A stretch of DNA of 64,000 nucleotides, from positions 176,990-240,989 of the forward strand of contig NZ_JAAGNX010000002.1 of assembly GCF_010500615.1 (NCBI RefSeq). Reading direction: 5' to 3'. The stretch is from Oceanipulchritudo coccoides. GTDB taxonomy: Bacteria; Verrucomicrobiota; Verrucomicrobiia; Opitutales; Oceanipulchritudinaceae. The translations under genes and the position numbers were made by a program. Positions 32,785 through 41,171 of this stretch are shown here, in pieces. The first letter of the stretch is position 1, and each line of letters starts with the position of its first letter. The notes beneath the pieces are model-generated. The model searched no databases, was not told where the DNA came from, and saw only the letters and a list, made by a program, of their open reading frames with translations.

Positions 32785-34155
32785 ATGTATATGAAAACTA
32801 TATCGAAAAATACCAAATCCAGCGTTGTCGGGACCGTTATTCTGGCAGCACTTCTCCCGTCTGCCTTATTCGGCCTGGACGTCAATGAAGACGTCAATGT
32901 CGACGGGACGGTCACAATTCAAACCGCTCCAACGGATGCTGCCTTTGGGATCAACGACGATGGCTTGGGCGTTAACCCTGCCATTCCGGAAGATCTGGGC
33001 ACCTTGATCAACCCAGTTGCTGATACAACACCTGTATACACGCAGCTCGGCGGAGCCACGATCAGCGAAGAAGACTTCGACAACAGTGGCATTATCGCGG
33101 AAACCAACGGCAACTTGACATTGCTCAGCAATCAGGGACAGGAAGAAACCTTCGCCTACACCCGCGCAGTCCGTAATGATGTTTACAATGCCGACCAGCC
33201 GCTCGCCGGTCAGTCAGCACAGTTTGTGAACATTGGTGGATACGTAGATCCTGACACTGGTGTTTTTGTTGAACTCGGATTACTCGACCTTGCTGAAAAC
33301 TGGGATCCCGCATTTGTCGGAACTGCCCTCGAAGGTGAGCTGATCCTTGATCCGACCATCGCCGACTCACTCACCCCTGAACAGGAAGCTCTTCTGGTAA
33401 GCGTATCGGATATCCCCGGAGACGGCGGAAATCTTCTCGTTTCTGGTGATGCTACTGTATTGGGCACACTGAGCGCTGGTGGAGTTGCCGACGTGGAAGG
33501 CACCTTGAATACGCATTTCGGTCTGGTTTCTGCGAACATCGCAGCAATCGCTGACGAAGCTGCTGTTCGGGCCACCGCTGACGATGAAATCTCTGCTGGT
33601 TACATCGCTGCCGATGCTGAATTGGCTGCTGGCATCGCTGCCAACAATGACACGCTTTCCGTGCATTACGGCTTGGTTTCCAAGAACATTGGCGATATCG
33701 ACCTTAACAAAACCGCCATTGCTGACGAAGCTGCTGCTCGCGCTGCCGCTGATGATGAGATCGTTGCCGGCTACCAGGCTGCTGACTCGGCTATCGTTGC
33801 CGGTTACCAGGCTGCTGACGCTGAATTGGCTGCAGGCATTGCTGCTAACAATGACACATTGTCCGCTCATTATGCTCTTGTTAGCAAGAACATCGGCGAC
33901 ATTGCTGATAACAAGGAATCAATCGAAAGAAATGCTCGCGGTATCTCGATGGTGGCTGCCCTTACGCACTCCACTATCCTTCCGGGCATGGAAAACGCCT
34001 TGGACATCAACGCGGCATACTTCGAAGACGAACTGGGTCTGGCAATCAGCTACTCCCGTCGCGTCAATGAAAACACGCAGATCAACTTCGGTGCTGCCTC
34101 CACTTCCGACTTCGAAGAAAGCGTTGTCCGCGGTGGTGTTAGCTTCCAGTGGTAA
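32785..34155 (+). CDS. Small trimeric autotransporter adhesin (YadA-anchor type)
   Basis: 456 residues. Signal peptide about 1-30. Residues 31-240 are a low-complexity passenger (VNEDVNVDGTVTI...). Residues 241-387 are a stalk with three imperfect units built around LSxHYGLVSKNIGDI and IADEAAARAAADDEI, predicted to be coiled coil. Residues about 388-456 (ISMVAALTHSTILPGMENA...VVRGGVSFQW) match the YadA-type C-terminal anchor: one helix, four beta-strands and a terminal Trp. Three chains would form one 12-strand outer-membrane barrel (type Vc secretion). A start two codons later (32791) is also possible. A strong terminator follows; it is a single-gene unit. Confidence 0.82.
   Translation: MYMKTISKNTKSSVVGTVILAALLPSALFGLDVNEDVNVDGTVTIQTAPTDAAFGINDDGLGVNPAIPEDLGTLINPVADTTPVYTQLGGATISEEDFDNSGIIAETNGNLTLLSNQGQEETFAYTRAVRNDVYNADQPLAGQSAQFVNIGGYVDPDTGVFVELGLLDLAENWDPAFVGTALEGELILDPTIADSLTPEQEALLVSVSDIPGDGGNLLVSGDATVLGTLSAGGVADVEGTLNTHFGLVSANIAAIADEAAVRATADDEISAGYIAADAELAAGIAANNDTLSVHYGLVSKNIGDIDLNKTAIADEAAARAAADDEIVAGYQAADSAIVAGYQAADAELAAGIAANNDTLSAHYALVSKNIGDIADNKESIERNARGISMVAALTHSTILPGMENALDINAAYFEDELGLAISYSRRVNENTQINFGAASTSDFEESVVRGGVSFQW
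33505..33948 (+). repeat. Stalk repeats within the autotransporter gene
   Basis: The DNA for residues 275-308 (33607-33708) recurs almost unchanged for residues 343-376 (33811-33912), 204 bp apart. A third, more diverged unit precedes them. Such in-frame repeats can change in number by recombination and so change stalk length. Confidence 0.75.
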
Positions 34156-34181
34156 ACTGCTTTTCTAATCATCTTTAACAG

Positions 34182-34211
34182 AGTGCCGCCAGCAATGGCG
34201 GCACTTTTTTT
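34182..34211 (+). terminator. Rho-independent terminator after the autotransporter gene
   Basis: Perfect 9-bp stem AGTGCCGCC (34182-34190) and GGCGGCACT (34197-34205), six-base loop, then a run of seven T (34205-34211). Confidence 0.92.
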
Positions 34212-34275
34212 ATTCCCGGACAAACTCCGGATTGAAGTCAGCACCCAGATGTCTATAGTGCGGCGGTCTGAAGTG

Positions 34276-34947
34276 ATGAAATTAAAGGCAAAATTCCTCG
34301 GGCTTGTCTTACCGGTCCTCCTGTTTCCGATTCTTCTGTTTGTTGGATGCCAGACAACCGGAGGGGGCCAAACTCAAGCTCCTGCTCAAGCATATATCCC
34401 AAAGCAGGGTGTGACCAAGGTATTCCTGACTGCCAACGCCGCTCCTCAGGGAGTGGGTAATGTGAGAAGAGTCTATGTATTCCCCCCTTTGCTCATCGAT
34501 GCCAATGGACGACCCTTGGGCGACTTGTCTTATGTCGTTAACGAAGAAGGCCAGCTTTTCTGGCGATCAGAGGCTCCGGATGCGCTTGGAGTTAAAAAAT
34601 CCCTCGAATCGCACTTTCGGGATATGGGCTACCGACCAGTCTCTTTTGAGACATTGTCCAATGTGGAGACGGACCATTCCATCCTGGTTGTCAGCCCCTA
34701 TTTCTCCGCCCCTTTGAGAGACAATCAAAACCCGGATAATCCTTTCGTTTTCGCACGGATCGTCATGGCCACTTATCCGGCGAGTCTTTCTCCCCAGGAA
34801 CGGCTGGAACTCGTCAACCAGGAAACCCTTTCCCACTATCACCCCAAGGATAATTATATTCTTGTCGTGAAACGCAGTCTGCAACACGCCATCTCCTATA
34901 TGGGAATGGATCGCGACTGGAGTCAGGAGCTTTCCTTGCAACCCTGA
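34276..34947 (+). CDS. Predicted lipoprotein of unknown function
   Basis: 223 residues from ATG 34276; longer in-frame starts would run back into the terminator. The N-terminus is a lipoprotein signal (MKLKAKFLGLVLPVLLFPILLFVGC, written here by its span, residues 1-25) with Cys25 as the lipidated residue. The rest is mostly globular; AYIPKQGVTKVFLTANA and SLESHFRDMGYRPVSFETL are its most distinctive stretches. I recognise no family. It ends 4 bp before the CoA-transferase/GNAT gene, suggesting co-transcription. Confidence 0.8.
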   Translation: MKLKAKFLGLVLPVLLFPILLFVGCQTTGGGQTQAPAQAYIPKQGVTKVFLTANAAPQGVGNVRRVYVFPPLLIDANGRPLGDLSYVVNEEGQLFWRSEAPDALGVKKSLESHFRDMGYRPVSFETLSNVETDHSILVVSPYFSAPLRDNQNPDNPFVFARIVMATYPASLSPQERLELVNQETLSHYHPKDNYILVVKRSLQHAISYMGMDRDWSQELSLQP

Positions 34948-34951
34948 AACC

Positions 34952-36898
34952 ATGCTCCTTTGTATGAGTATGAGCACCATCACACCCAGCCTACCCCCCG
35001 CACCCAACTGGCGCAAATGCCTCCGGCCAGGCATGCGTATACATCTCGCCTCAGGGGCTGCATGTCCGCATGCATTGGTTGAAGACCTTCTCCAGCATGT
35101 TGAAGACATTGAGGATCTCGAGCTCATGCAGGGCCTCACCCTCCCCCCGGCGCCTTGGCTGGACAGGAAAAAATATCCGGGGATCAAGACCAACGCCTTT
35201 TACCTGGATGCCCGTTTGAGTGAGCTCGTCAACCAGGGTGATGCCGATTACTCACCTGTTCATTACTCCGACATCCCGACTCTTTACCGCGATGGAACCA
35301 TCCGAATAGATGCCGCGCTCATCATGGTTTCCCCTCCCGATGAATACGGCTACTGCTCGCTTGGGCCTTCTGTTGAATGGACTCCTGCGGCCATCGAGAC
35401 TGCCAGGGTCGTGATCGCCCAAGTGAATCCTGAAATGCCAAGGACAGGCGGGCTAAGTCATGTCCATGTATCTAAAATTCACTACGCCCTTGAGTTTTCG
35501 GCTCCCCTGCCGGAGCTGATCTCAAGCGAGGAGGATCCGGTCTTCTCACAGATAGGGGAATATGCGGCCCAGTTGATTCGTAATGGCGATACTCTTCAAT
35601 TCGGGGTCGGTCCCGTGGGGGACGGCCTCGCTGCCGCACTCCGTCAGCATCGGCACCTGGGAATACACTCTGAGGTCATCGGCAATGGGGTCATGAACCT
35701 GTTCAAGGAGGGCGTGATTGACAATAGCCGGAAAACCCTTCTTCCGGGAAAGGTCGTCGCCTCCCATGCACTTGGAACAAGTGAACTGTATTCATTTCTC
35801 AACACAAATCCGCATTTTGACTTTCGTCCCGCGGATTTCACAAACAATCCAATTAGCATCGCCCGTAACGAGCACATGGTTTCTGTTAATGGTGCTCTGC
35901 TGATGGACCTCACCGGACAAACCGTTGTCGATTCGGTACAGGGGCTTTTCCGGAGCGGGGTCGGCTCAATGGTGGATTTTGTTCGCGGCGCGGCGATGAG
36001 CCTGCACGGCAGACCGATCATTGCCTTGGCCTCATCCGGCGTGGACGATGAAGGAAAGCGCTTTTCACGTATCGTGGCAGACCTACCCATGGGTGCGGGT
36101 GTTGGATGTAATCGATCGGATGTCCACTATGTGGTTACTGAGCATGGCATCGCGAGCCTGCGGGGACGCACGATCCAGGAACGTGTTCAAGAGCTTATCC
36201 AGATCGCCCATCCTGATTTTCGCGAGGACTTGCTCAAGAAGGCAAGAGAGCATCACTTGGTACCGCCTTATTTTCAACTTCCACCACCCTACAAGGATGC
36301 CGCCCACGGTATTAGGATCCGAAAGATAGTCCTGCGCGATGAACAGGAATACATCCTCCGCCCCCTTGGGGCCGCTGACGACCGCAGGCTGCAGGAATTC
36401 TTTTATTCCCATACCGAGGAGACGATTGTCCGCCGCTACGGGTTTACCGTTACCCGCATGAGCCGTGAGCGAGCCTTCGAGCTTGTCGGAATTGACCAAA
36501 ACCACGACCTCGCCATTGCCATTGTCGAACTCCAGGGACCGCGACAAGTGATTCACGCGGTCGGCCGTTACTACCTTGATGCAGATAAAAAGGGTGCTGA
36601 GATGGCGTTCGTCGTTTCGGAAAGCAAGCGGCGTGTCGGAATGGCGCGCACTCTTCTGGAAAGCATGCTGGAAACCGCACATCAAAGGGGTTTGACTCAC
36701 TTGTGGGCCCAAGTCGACAGGGACAATACGCCCATGATGGGGCTCTTCCGCAAAATGGGGGCCGAGGAAAAAGAAGGCGATGACATGCACACGGTTCATG
36801 TGGACATTCCGCTGACAAAGGAGGTTATGAAGGAAATTAAGAAGCCTAAAAAGGCTTTCCATCTCTTCAGAAATCGGTCAGAATCAAAGGATTCCTAA
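34952..36898 (+). CDS. Acetyl-CoA hydrolase/CoA-transferase fused to a GNAT acetyltransferase
   Basis: 648 residues. Residues about 15-440 match the acetyl-CoA hydrolase / 4-hydroxybutyrate CoA-transferase family: PDEYGYCSLGPSVEW, FGVGPVGDGLAAAL, EVIGNGVMNL and GVGCNRSDVHYVVTEHG. Residues about 465-625 are a GNAT domain: ILRPLGAADDRRLQEFFYS, EMAFVVSESKRRVGMARTLLESML (the acetyl-CoA loop) and DRDNTPMMGLFRKMGA. The first part moves CoA between short-chain acids. The GNAT part may acetylate the enzyme itself or another protein; this is unknown. In-frame ATGs at 34964 and 34970 are alternative starts. Confidence 0.85.
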   Translation: MLLCMSMSTITPSLPPAPNWRKCLRPGMRIHLASGAACPHALVEDLLQHVEDIEDLELMQGLTLPPAPWLDRKKYPGIKTNAFYLDARLSELVNQGDADYSPVHYSDIPTLYRDGTIRIDAALIMVSPPDEYGYCSLGPSVEWTPAAIETARVVIAQVNPEMPRTGGLSHVHVSKIHYALEFSAPLPELISSEEDPVFSQIGEYAAQLIRNGDTLQFGVGPVGDGLAAALRQHRHLGIHSEVIGNGVMNLFKEGVIDNSRKTLLPGKVVASHALGTSELYSFLNTNPHFDFRPADFTNNPISIARNEHMVSVNGALLMDLTGQTVVDSVQGLFRSGVGSMVDFVRGAAMSLHGRPIIALASSGVDDEGKRFSRIVADLPMGAGVGCNRSDVHYVVTEHGIASLRGRTIQERVQELIQIAHPDFREDLLKKAREHHLVPPYFQLPPPYKDAAHGIRIRKIVLRDEQEYILRPLGAADDRRLQEFFYSHTEETIVRRYGFTVTRMSRERAFELVGIDQNHDLAIAIVELQGPRQVIHAVGRYYLDADKKGAEMAFVVSESKRRVGMARTLLESMLETAHQRGLTHLWAQVDRDNTPMMGLFRKMGAEEKEGDDMHTVHVDIPLTKEVMKEIKKPKKAFHLFRNRSESKDS

Positions 36899-36914
36899 AT
36901 TGTAGTTATTCCCC

Positions 36915-37754
36915 ATGACAAAAAAAATTGCTGAAGCATGGCCTCCACGGGCCTACAAGAACGTTGATTTCCTGAACAGTCCAGAGGCACGGCAGATTCG
37001 CATCCTGTGTGAGCTGGAAGAAACCGAAAGGCGTTTCAAGGAGGAGAACATCGAAGATACGATCGTGATGTTTGGTTCTGCACGGACAATGCCCTTGAAG
37101 GAAGCCAAGAGCAGGCTCGCAGGGCTTGAAAAACGGTTTGCTGGAAAAAAGCGTCTCTCCCAGAAAGACAAGGAAGAACTCAGGCTGGCCAAGGCAAACC
37201 TGCGCAATGCGCCATATTATAATTATGCGATGGACTTGTCGCACAAGCTGACCAAATGGTCCATGTCGCTGACCTCCAAACAAAGGCGATTCCTGATCTG
37301 TTCAGGCGGCGGTCCCGGCATCATGGAAGCCGCCAATCGCGGGGCGCGCAAAGCCGGAGGGGCCTCCATCGGCCTCGGCATCAGCCTTCCCTTCGAACAG
37401 GGCCTCAACCCCTATGTCACACGCGACCTGCAGTTTGAATTTCATTACTTCTTTGTCCGCAAGTGGTGGTTTATCTACCTCGCAAAGGCGTTGGTGGTCT
37501 TTCCGGGTGGATTCGGAACCATGGACGAGCTTTTTGAGACCTTGACGCTTATCCAGACCCGAAAGGTTGAAAAGAAGGTACCCATTGTCCTTTTTGGGTC
37601 GGAATTCTGGAACGGTATTCTCAGTTTCGATACATTTGTCGAATGGGGCGTCATCTCCCCGAAGGACCTGAACCTCTTCAAGATCGTTGATACGACAGAA
37701 GAAGCCTTCGACTACATAGTGAAGTTCCTCACAAAGGAGCATCTCCTCAAGTAA
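36915..37754 (+). CDS. LOG-family protein (nucleotide 5'-monophosphate phosphoribohydrolase-like)
   Basis: 279 residues. Rossmann-like LOG signatures: ICSGGGPGIMEAANRGA (about 119-135) and PGGFGTMDELFETLTLIQT (about 197-215), where PGGxGTxxE is the catalytic motif. The family hydrolyses nucleoside monophosphates such as AMP or cytokinin ribotides to base and ribose 5-phosphate; older annotations call it 'lysine decarboxylase', which is wrong. An N-terminal extension of about 100 residues, partly charged and helical, precedes the core, making it longer than the ~190-residue minimal form. It begins 16 bp after the preceding stop and is convergent with the NUDIX gene. Confidence 0.88.
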   Translation: MTKKIAEAWPPRAYKNVDFLNSPEARQIRILCELEETERRFKEENIEDTIVMFGSARTMPLKEAKSRLAGLEKRFAGKKRLSQKDKEELRLAKANLRNAPYYNYAMDLSHKLTKWSMSLTSKQRRFLICSGGGPGIMEAANRGARKAGGASIGLGISLPFEQGLNPYVTRDLQFEFHYFFVRKWWFIYLAKALVVFPGGFGTMDELFETLTLIQTRKVEKKVPIVLFGSEFWNGILSFDTFVEWGVISPKDLNLFKIVDTTEEAFDYIVKFLTKEHLLK

Positions 37755-37786
37755 GCGAGGTCTGCCATCTCGTTGGAGTCCCGCCT

Positions 37787-38293
37787 TCAGGTGGTCCGGA
37801 TTGTTTTCCAGACCTCGTGGAAACACGGGGCAAAATCTCCGGGCCTTTCTTGAAGCCACTTATTCAATTCTTCAACGGAGACCCAGCGTCCATCGGAGAT
37901 TTCCCCCGGATGCAAGGTGAACGGCCCCTCATGGCGGGCAAGATAGATGCGGACAAACTCCTGTCCGGTCATTTCACTCGCTGGCAATGAAGCAATTTGG
38001 GCCAACTGATCCACCTCGATCCCCAGTTCTTCACGAAGCTCACGGACTGCCGCCTCATCATAAGCTTCACCGCTGTCCAGGTGTCCGCTTGAGGAGGAGT
38101 CCCAGCAACCCGGATGACAATCCTTTTCCATCGAGCGCTTTTGCAGGAAGAAGTCGCCATTCTGGCGCTGCACAAGAACATGCACGGCCCGATGCAAAAG
38201 ACCCTCCGCGTGAACCACTCCCCGCGGAGCCTGCCCGACCACTCGATCCTCGCGGTCAACTACATCGAAAAGCTCGTCAGGATTATCGGCCAT
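37787..38293 (-). CDS. NUDIX hydrolase
   Basis: 168 residues from ATG 38293, which overlaps the stop of the upstream lipoprotein gene by 11 bp; a longer frame to 38485 has an atypical N-terminus. The NUDIX box is intact in GHLDSGEAYDEAAVRELREE followed by LGI. The context DELFDVVDREDRVVG and CWDSSSSGHLDSGE resembles YfcD- and isopentenyl-diphosphate-isomerase-like NUDIX proteins. It hydrolyses a nucleoside-diphosphate-linked or similar compound; the substrate is unknown. Confidence 0.88.
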   Translation of the reverse strand: MADNPDELFDVVDREDRVVGQAPRGVVHAEGLLHRAVHVLVQRQNGDFFLQKRSMEKDCHPGCWDSSSSGHLDSGEAYDEAAVRELREELGIEVDQLAQIASLPASEMTGQEFVRIYLARHEGPFTLHPGEISDGRWVSVEELNKWLQERPGDFAPCFHEVWKTIRTT

Positions 38294-39005
38294 CGCGCTC
38301 ACCACCAAGAAACTGAAGCAGTCCCGGATCATCATCCTTGATGACAATCTCCTCCTCTCCCTTTGTTCGCTTTCCGATGTATGGTTTGGCCGCAAGAAGC
38401 ATATAGGGAAGGGCTTGCCGATAGTCCGTGCTCTGGCTGCGTAGCGAAACTTTAACATTCCACATCTCCTCGCCCGGCTGTCCATTGGCTCCCAGGCGTT
38501 TTGCGCTCAAGACGAGTATCTTTTCGTATACGGTCACTTGCTGGTCACGATCAACATAGCCTGCGAAATGTGTCCGGGGAGGAGTCCAGTATTCTCGGTA
38601 GGCATAGCGGATGAATTTACCATCACTATTCACAACAGGAATTCTTACGGTCCTGAAATGCCCCCTTGATTCGACATAAATTGGCTCGGAATAACTTCTT
38701 GTCTCCACCATCGGTTCAGAGAGAAAGGCTTTGACCCCAACTCGTAAGTCCGGCCCTTCCCCCGCTTGCGCCTCACGCAGGTTATTCTTCCGAAGCAAGG
38801 TATTGATGTGGGTTGAAACCTCCTTGAAAAAGAGATCCGCTGTTTCGACTTCCGGATGATCACTCGCCAGAACATAGGTTTGTGGCGTGGAGCTTCCCGT
38901 GTTGGGCGCGCTCAATGCATCGACCCGGACCGTGTAGCGGCTTGCGCATCCGTTCAGGAGAACAATGCCAAGAACAACCGGAATAAGAGACAGCTTAGCC
39001 TTCAT
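38283..39005 (-). CDS. Predicted lipoprotein of unknown function
   Basis: 240 residues with a lipoprotein signal peptide (lipobox LLNGC, Cys20). The mature part is predicted to be mixed alpha/beta, with SDHPEVETADLFFKEVSTHI near the start and KVSLRSQSTDYRQALPYML later. It is loosely like DUF4136-type envelope lipoproteins, but I cannot assign it. It overlaps the NUDIX gene start, so the two are translationally linked. Confidence 0.8.
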   Translation of the reverse strand: MKAKLSLIPVVLGIVLLNGCASRYTVRVDALSAPNTGSSTPQTYVLASDHPEVETADLFFKEVSTHINTLLRKNNLREAQAGEGPDLRVGVKAFLSEPMVETRSYSEPIYVESRGHFRTVRIPVVNSDGKFIRYAYREYWTPPRTHFAGYVDRDQQVTVYEKILVLSAKRLGANGQPGEEMWNVKVSLRSQSTDYRQALPYMLLAAKPYIGKRTKGEEEIVIKDDDPGLLQFLGGERDGR

Positions 39006-39049
39006 AATACCTTATGATACCCTTTTCGCTGGATTGTTCCAACAATTCC

Positions 39050-39598
39050 TTATGCCGACGGCTTGAGAGCCTGGATAAATTGGACAAAATGCCGGCTCTG
39101 CTCTTCCAGCCTGCTCTTCAGGTCCGTATCCGAGACGGACCCGTCCTCAGCCAATACTTTGTGCACAGAAGGGATAAAGACCCGTCGATTAAAGAGGTGG
39201 GCGTTGCGGTAGGCAAAAACCATCTGCAGCTGCTCAACCGGACGAAGAGCCCCATGGTACCCAGCAGCCAACCCAATGAAGGCAACCGGTCGGCAGTTGA
39301 AACTTTCTGGAAACGGAAGCAAATCCACAAAATGTTTCAAAACCCCCGGGAAACTCCCGTTATATTCCGGGACAACAACGACAAGGCCATCGGAAGAAAG
39401 GATTTTGTCGGTGAAATTACTGGTCAGCGATTCCGGCTTTTCCGTGAAGACTCCGGGGAGAAAGGCCTCCGCGGGCAAATCCCGCAAATCCAGGAGCTCA
39501 ACAGGCTCACCAAGCTCCTTGTAGATTCCAGCAACGTGCCGGCTGATCTTGATACTGTTGTTATTCTCCCGGTTGGTCCCCGATATAATTGTAATCAT
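39050..39598 (-). CDS. NADPH-dependent FMN reductase family protein
   Basis: 182 residues, full length for the family. The flavodoxin-like start MITIISGTNRENNNS contains the FMN phosphate loop, and VVPEYNGSFPGVLKHFVDLL (about 95-114) is the hallmark of NADPH-dependent FMN reductases and azoreductases. It uses NAD(P)H to reduce flavin or quinone/azo substrates. It is followed by a lipoprotein gene on the same strand and is divergent from recA across 168 bp. Confidence 0.9.
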   Translation of the reverse strand: MITIISGTNRENNNSIKISRHVAGIYKELGEPVELLDLRDLPAEAFLPGVFTEKPESLTSNFTDKILSSDGLVVVVPEYNGSFPGVLKHFVDLLPFPESFNCRPVAFIGLAAGYHGALRPVEQLQMVFAYRNAHLFNRRVFIPSVHKVLAEDGSVSDTDLKSRLEEQSRHFVQFIQALKPSA

Positions 39599-39680
39599 GC
39601 CATAAATTAGATGCCAATGTCGGGTGATCCGTCAACCCGCTGTGCCGCAAATACATGAAAACAAAGGGGCTTACAGTATA

Positions 39681-39696
39681 GTGAACATATAATCAC
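39681..39696 (+). promoter_or_regulatory. Candidate recA -10 and overlapping palindrome
   Basis: A perfect TATAAT lies at 39688-39693, 73 bp before the recA start. It sits inside the imperfect palindrome GTGAACATATAATCAC (39681-39696; 12 of 16 positions symmetric). No convincing -35 is spaced 16-18 bp upstream. The overlap suggests an operator, possibly for SOS control; this is unproven. Confidence 0.4.
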
Positions 39697-39766
39697 ATTT
39701 TTCTTGCCTGAATTTAATTATAAACTCAATTTGTCAGACAAAGAAAGAACCTCACTCTTAATTCCT

Positions 39767-40846
39767 ATGGCACGTAGTTCATCCAAAGCACCAACCAGCG
39801 CAGCCGAAGGCGTGAAAGCCCTCGACCTCGCCCTCTCCGCAATCAACAAGCAATTTGGCGACGGCGCCATCATGCGCCTCGGCCAGGCTAGCCAGGTCAA
39901 AATCGATGTCATTCCGACTGGCTGCCCTTCCATTGATCTGGCACTTGGCGTCGGTGGATTGCCGCGCGGTCGCGTCAGCGAAATCTATGGACCTGAGTCA
40001 TCCGGTAAAACAACCCTTTGTCTGGCCCTCATCGCACAGGCCCAAAGGGCCGGCGGTAACGCGGTCTTTGTCGATGTCGAGCACGCCCTCGATCCCCGGT
40101 ATGCCCGCATTGTCGGTGTGGATATCGACAACCTCATGGTCTCCCAGCCGGAGAGCGGGGAAGATGCCCTGAATATCACCGAAACCCTCATCCGGAGCGG
40201 CGCCATTGACATTATCGTCATCGACTCGGTGGCCGCCCTCGTTTCCAAAAACGAGCTCGACGGGCAATTCGGCGACAGCACAGTGGGCCTGCAGGCCCGG
40301 ATGATGAGCCAGGCCATGCGCCGTCTCACCGCGGCCATCCACCGGACCAACTGCGTCTGTCTCTTCACGAATCAAATCCGCGAAAAGATCGGGGTCATGT
40401 TCGGGAATCCCGAGACCCAGCCAGGCGGACGGGCCCTTAAGTTCTTTGCCTCCATCCGGATGGATATCAGGCGGATTGGCGCCATCAAGGACACTTCCGG
40501 CGCTGTAAAGGGCAACCGGACACGGATCAAGGTCGTCAAGAACAAGGTCGCCCCACCCTTCACGGAGTGTGAATTCGACATTATGTACAACGAGGGTATC
40601 TCACGGACGGGCTCCGTCCTGGATCTAGGTCTGGAACATAAGATTCTCGAGAAGAAGGGATCCTGGATTTCCTACGAAGGGGATTTAATCGGCCAGGGGC
40701 GTGAAGCCGCCAAGCAATACCTCGCCGAAAATCCTGAGGTCGTGGAGAAGGTCACCAAGGCTATTTACAAGAAGGTCACGGTCGTTGGAGGCAGCTTGCT
40801 GGGCCATCTGGATGACGAGGAATCCGTCGAGAAAGCTGAAAAATAA
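39767..40846 (+). CDS. recA: Recombinase RecA
   Basis: 359 residues from ATG 39767 ([11 protein letters not shown]...), the normal RecA start region; an upstream in-frame TTG at 39704 would lie just after the candidate -10 and is unlikely. Walker [28 protein letters not shown], the L2-loop region [17 protein letters not shown] and [10 protein letters not shown] are all intact. RecA forms filaments on single-stranded DNA for homologous repair and triggers LexA self-cleavage. It is monocistronic or leads into rpmG, 73 bp downstream. Confidence 0.97.
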   Translation: MARSSSKAPTSAAEGVKALDLALSAINKQFGDGAIMRLGQASQVKIDVIPTGCPSIDLALGVGGLPRGRVSEIYGPESSGKTTLCLALIAQAQRAGGNAVFVDVEHALDPRYARIVGVDIDNLMVSQPESGEDALNITETLIRSGAIDIIVIDSVAALVSKNELDGQFGDSTVGLQARMMSQAMRRLTAAIHRTNCVCLFTNQIREKIGVMFGNPETQPGGRALKFFASIRMDIRRIGAIKDTSGAVKGNRTRIKVVKNKVAPPFTECEFDIMYNEGISRTGSVLDLGLEHKILEKKGSWISYEGDLIGQGREAAKQYLAENPEVVEKVTKAIYKKVTVVGGSLLGHLDDEESVEKAEK

Positions 40847-40919
40847 GCCCTTGAATGGATTTCTGACTTGCACCAAGTGGGAAATCCCTCAGCTTCTCCC
40901 GTTTTAACCCAATTTAGCC

Positions 40920-41087
40920 ATGCCGAGAGAACATATCATTTTAGAATGCACAGAAGCCCGGGCCGAGGACAAGCCGGTCTCACGCTACATGTCGACCCGC
41001 AACAAGAAGCTGCAACAAGGCCGCGTTGAGAAGAAGAAGTACAATCCGAATCTTCGCCGTCACACCCTGCATCGTGAGATCAAGTAG
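40920..41087 (+). CDS. rpmG: Ribosomal protein bL33
   Basis: 55 residues, starting [18 protein letters not shown]. The [20 protein letters not shown] segment and the ending [12 protein letters not shown] match bL33 of the large ribosomal subunit. It has a single cysteine (Cys10) and no CxxC pairs, so it is the zinc-free form. It lies between recA and a terminator shared with the convergent rpoD gene. Confidence 0.9.
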   Translation: MPREHIILECTEARAEDKPVSRYMSTRNKKLQQGRVEKKKYNPNLRRHTLHREIK

Positions 41088-41105
41088 ATCCGCCTGACAG
41101 ACTTT

Positions 41106-41141
41106 AAAAAAAAGCCGCACCCGAAAGGATGCGGCTTTTTT
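41106..41141. terminator. Bidirectional terminator between rpmG and rpoD
   Basis: GCCGCA (41114-41119) pairs with TGCGGC (41130-41135), extended by inner CC/GG pairs around a GAAA loop. It is flanked by eight A on the left and six T on the right, so it works on both strands: for rpmG on plus and for rpoD on minus. Confidence 0.88.
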
Positions 41142-41171
41142 ATTTGGAGTGCGGTGACACGCCAAAATTAA

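Noticed and set aside
36083-36862. 259-codon minus-strand frame over the CoA-transferase/GNAT gene
   Set aside because: Antisense shadow; the sense protein has two clear domains in this stretch.
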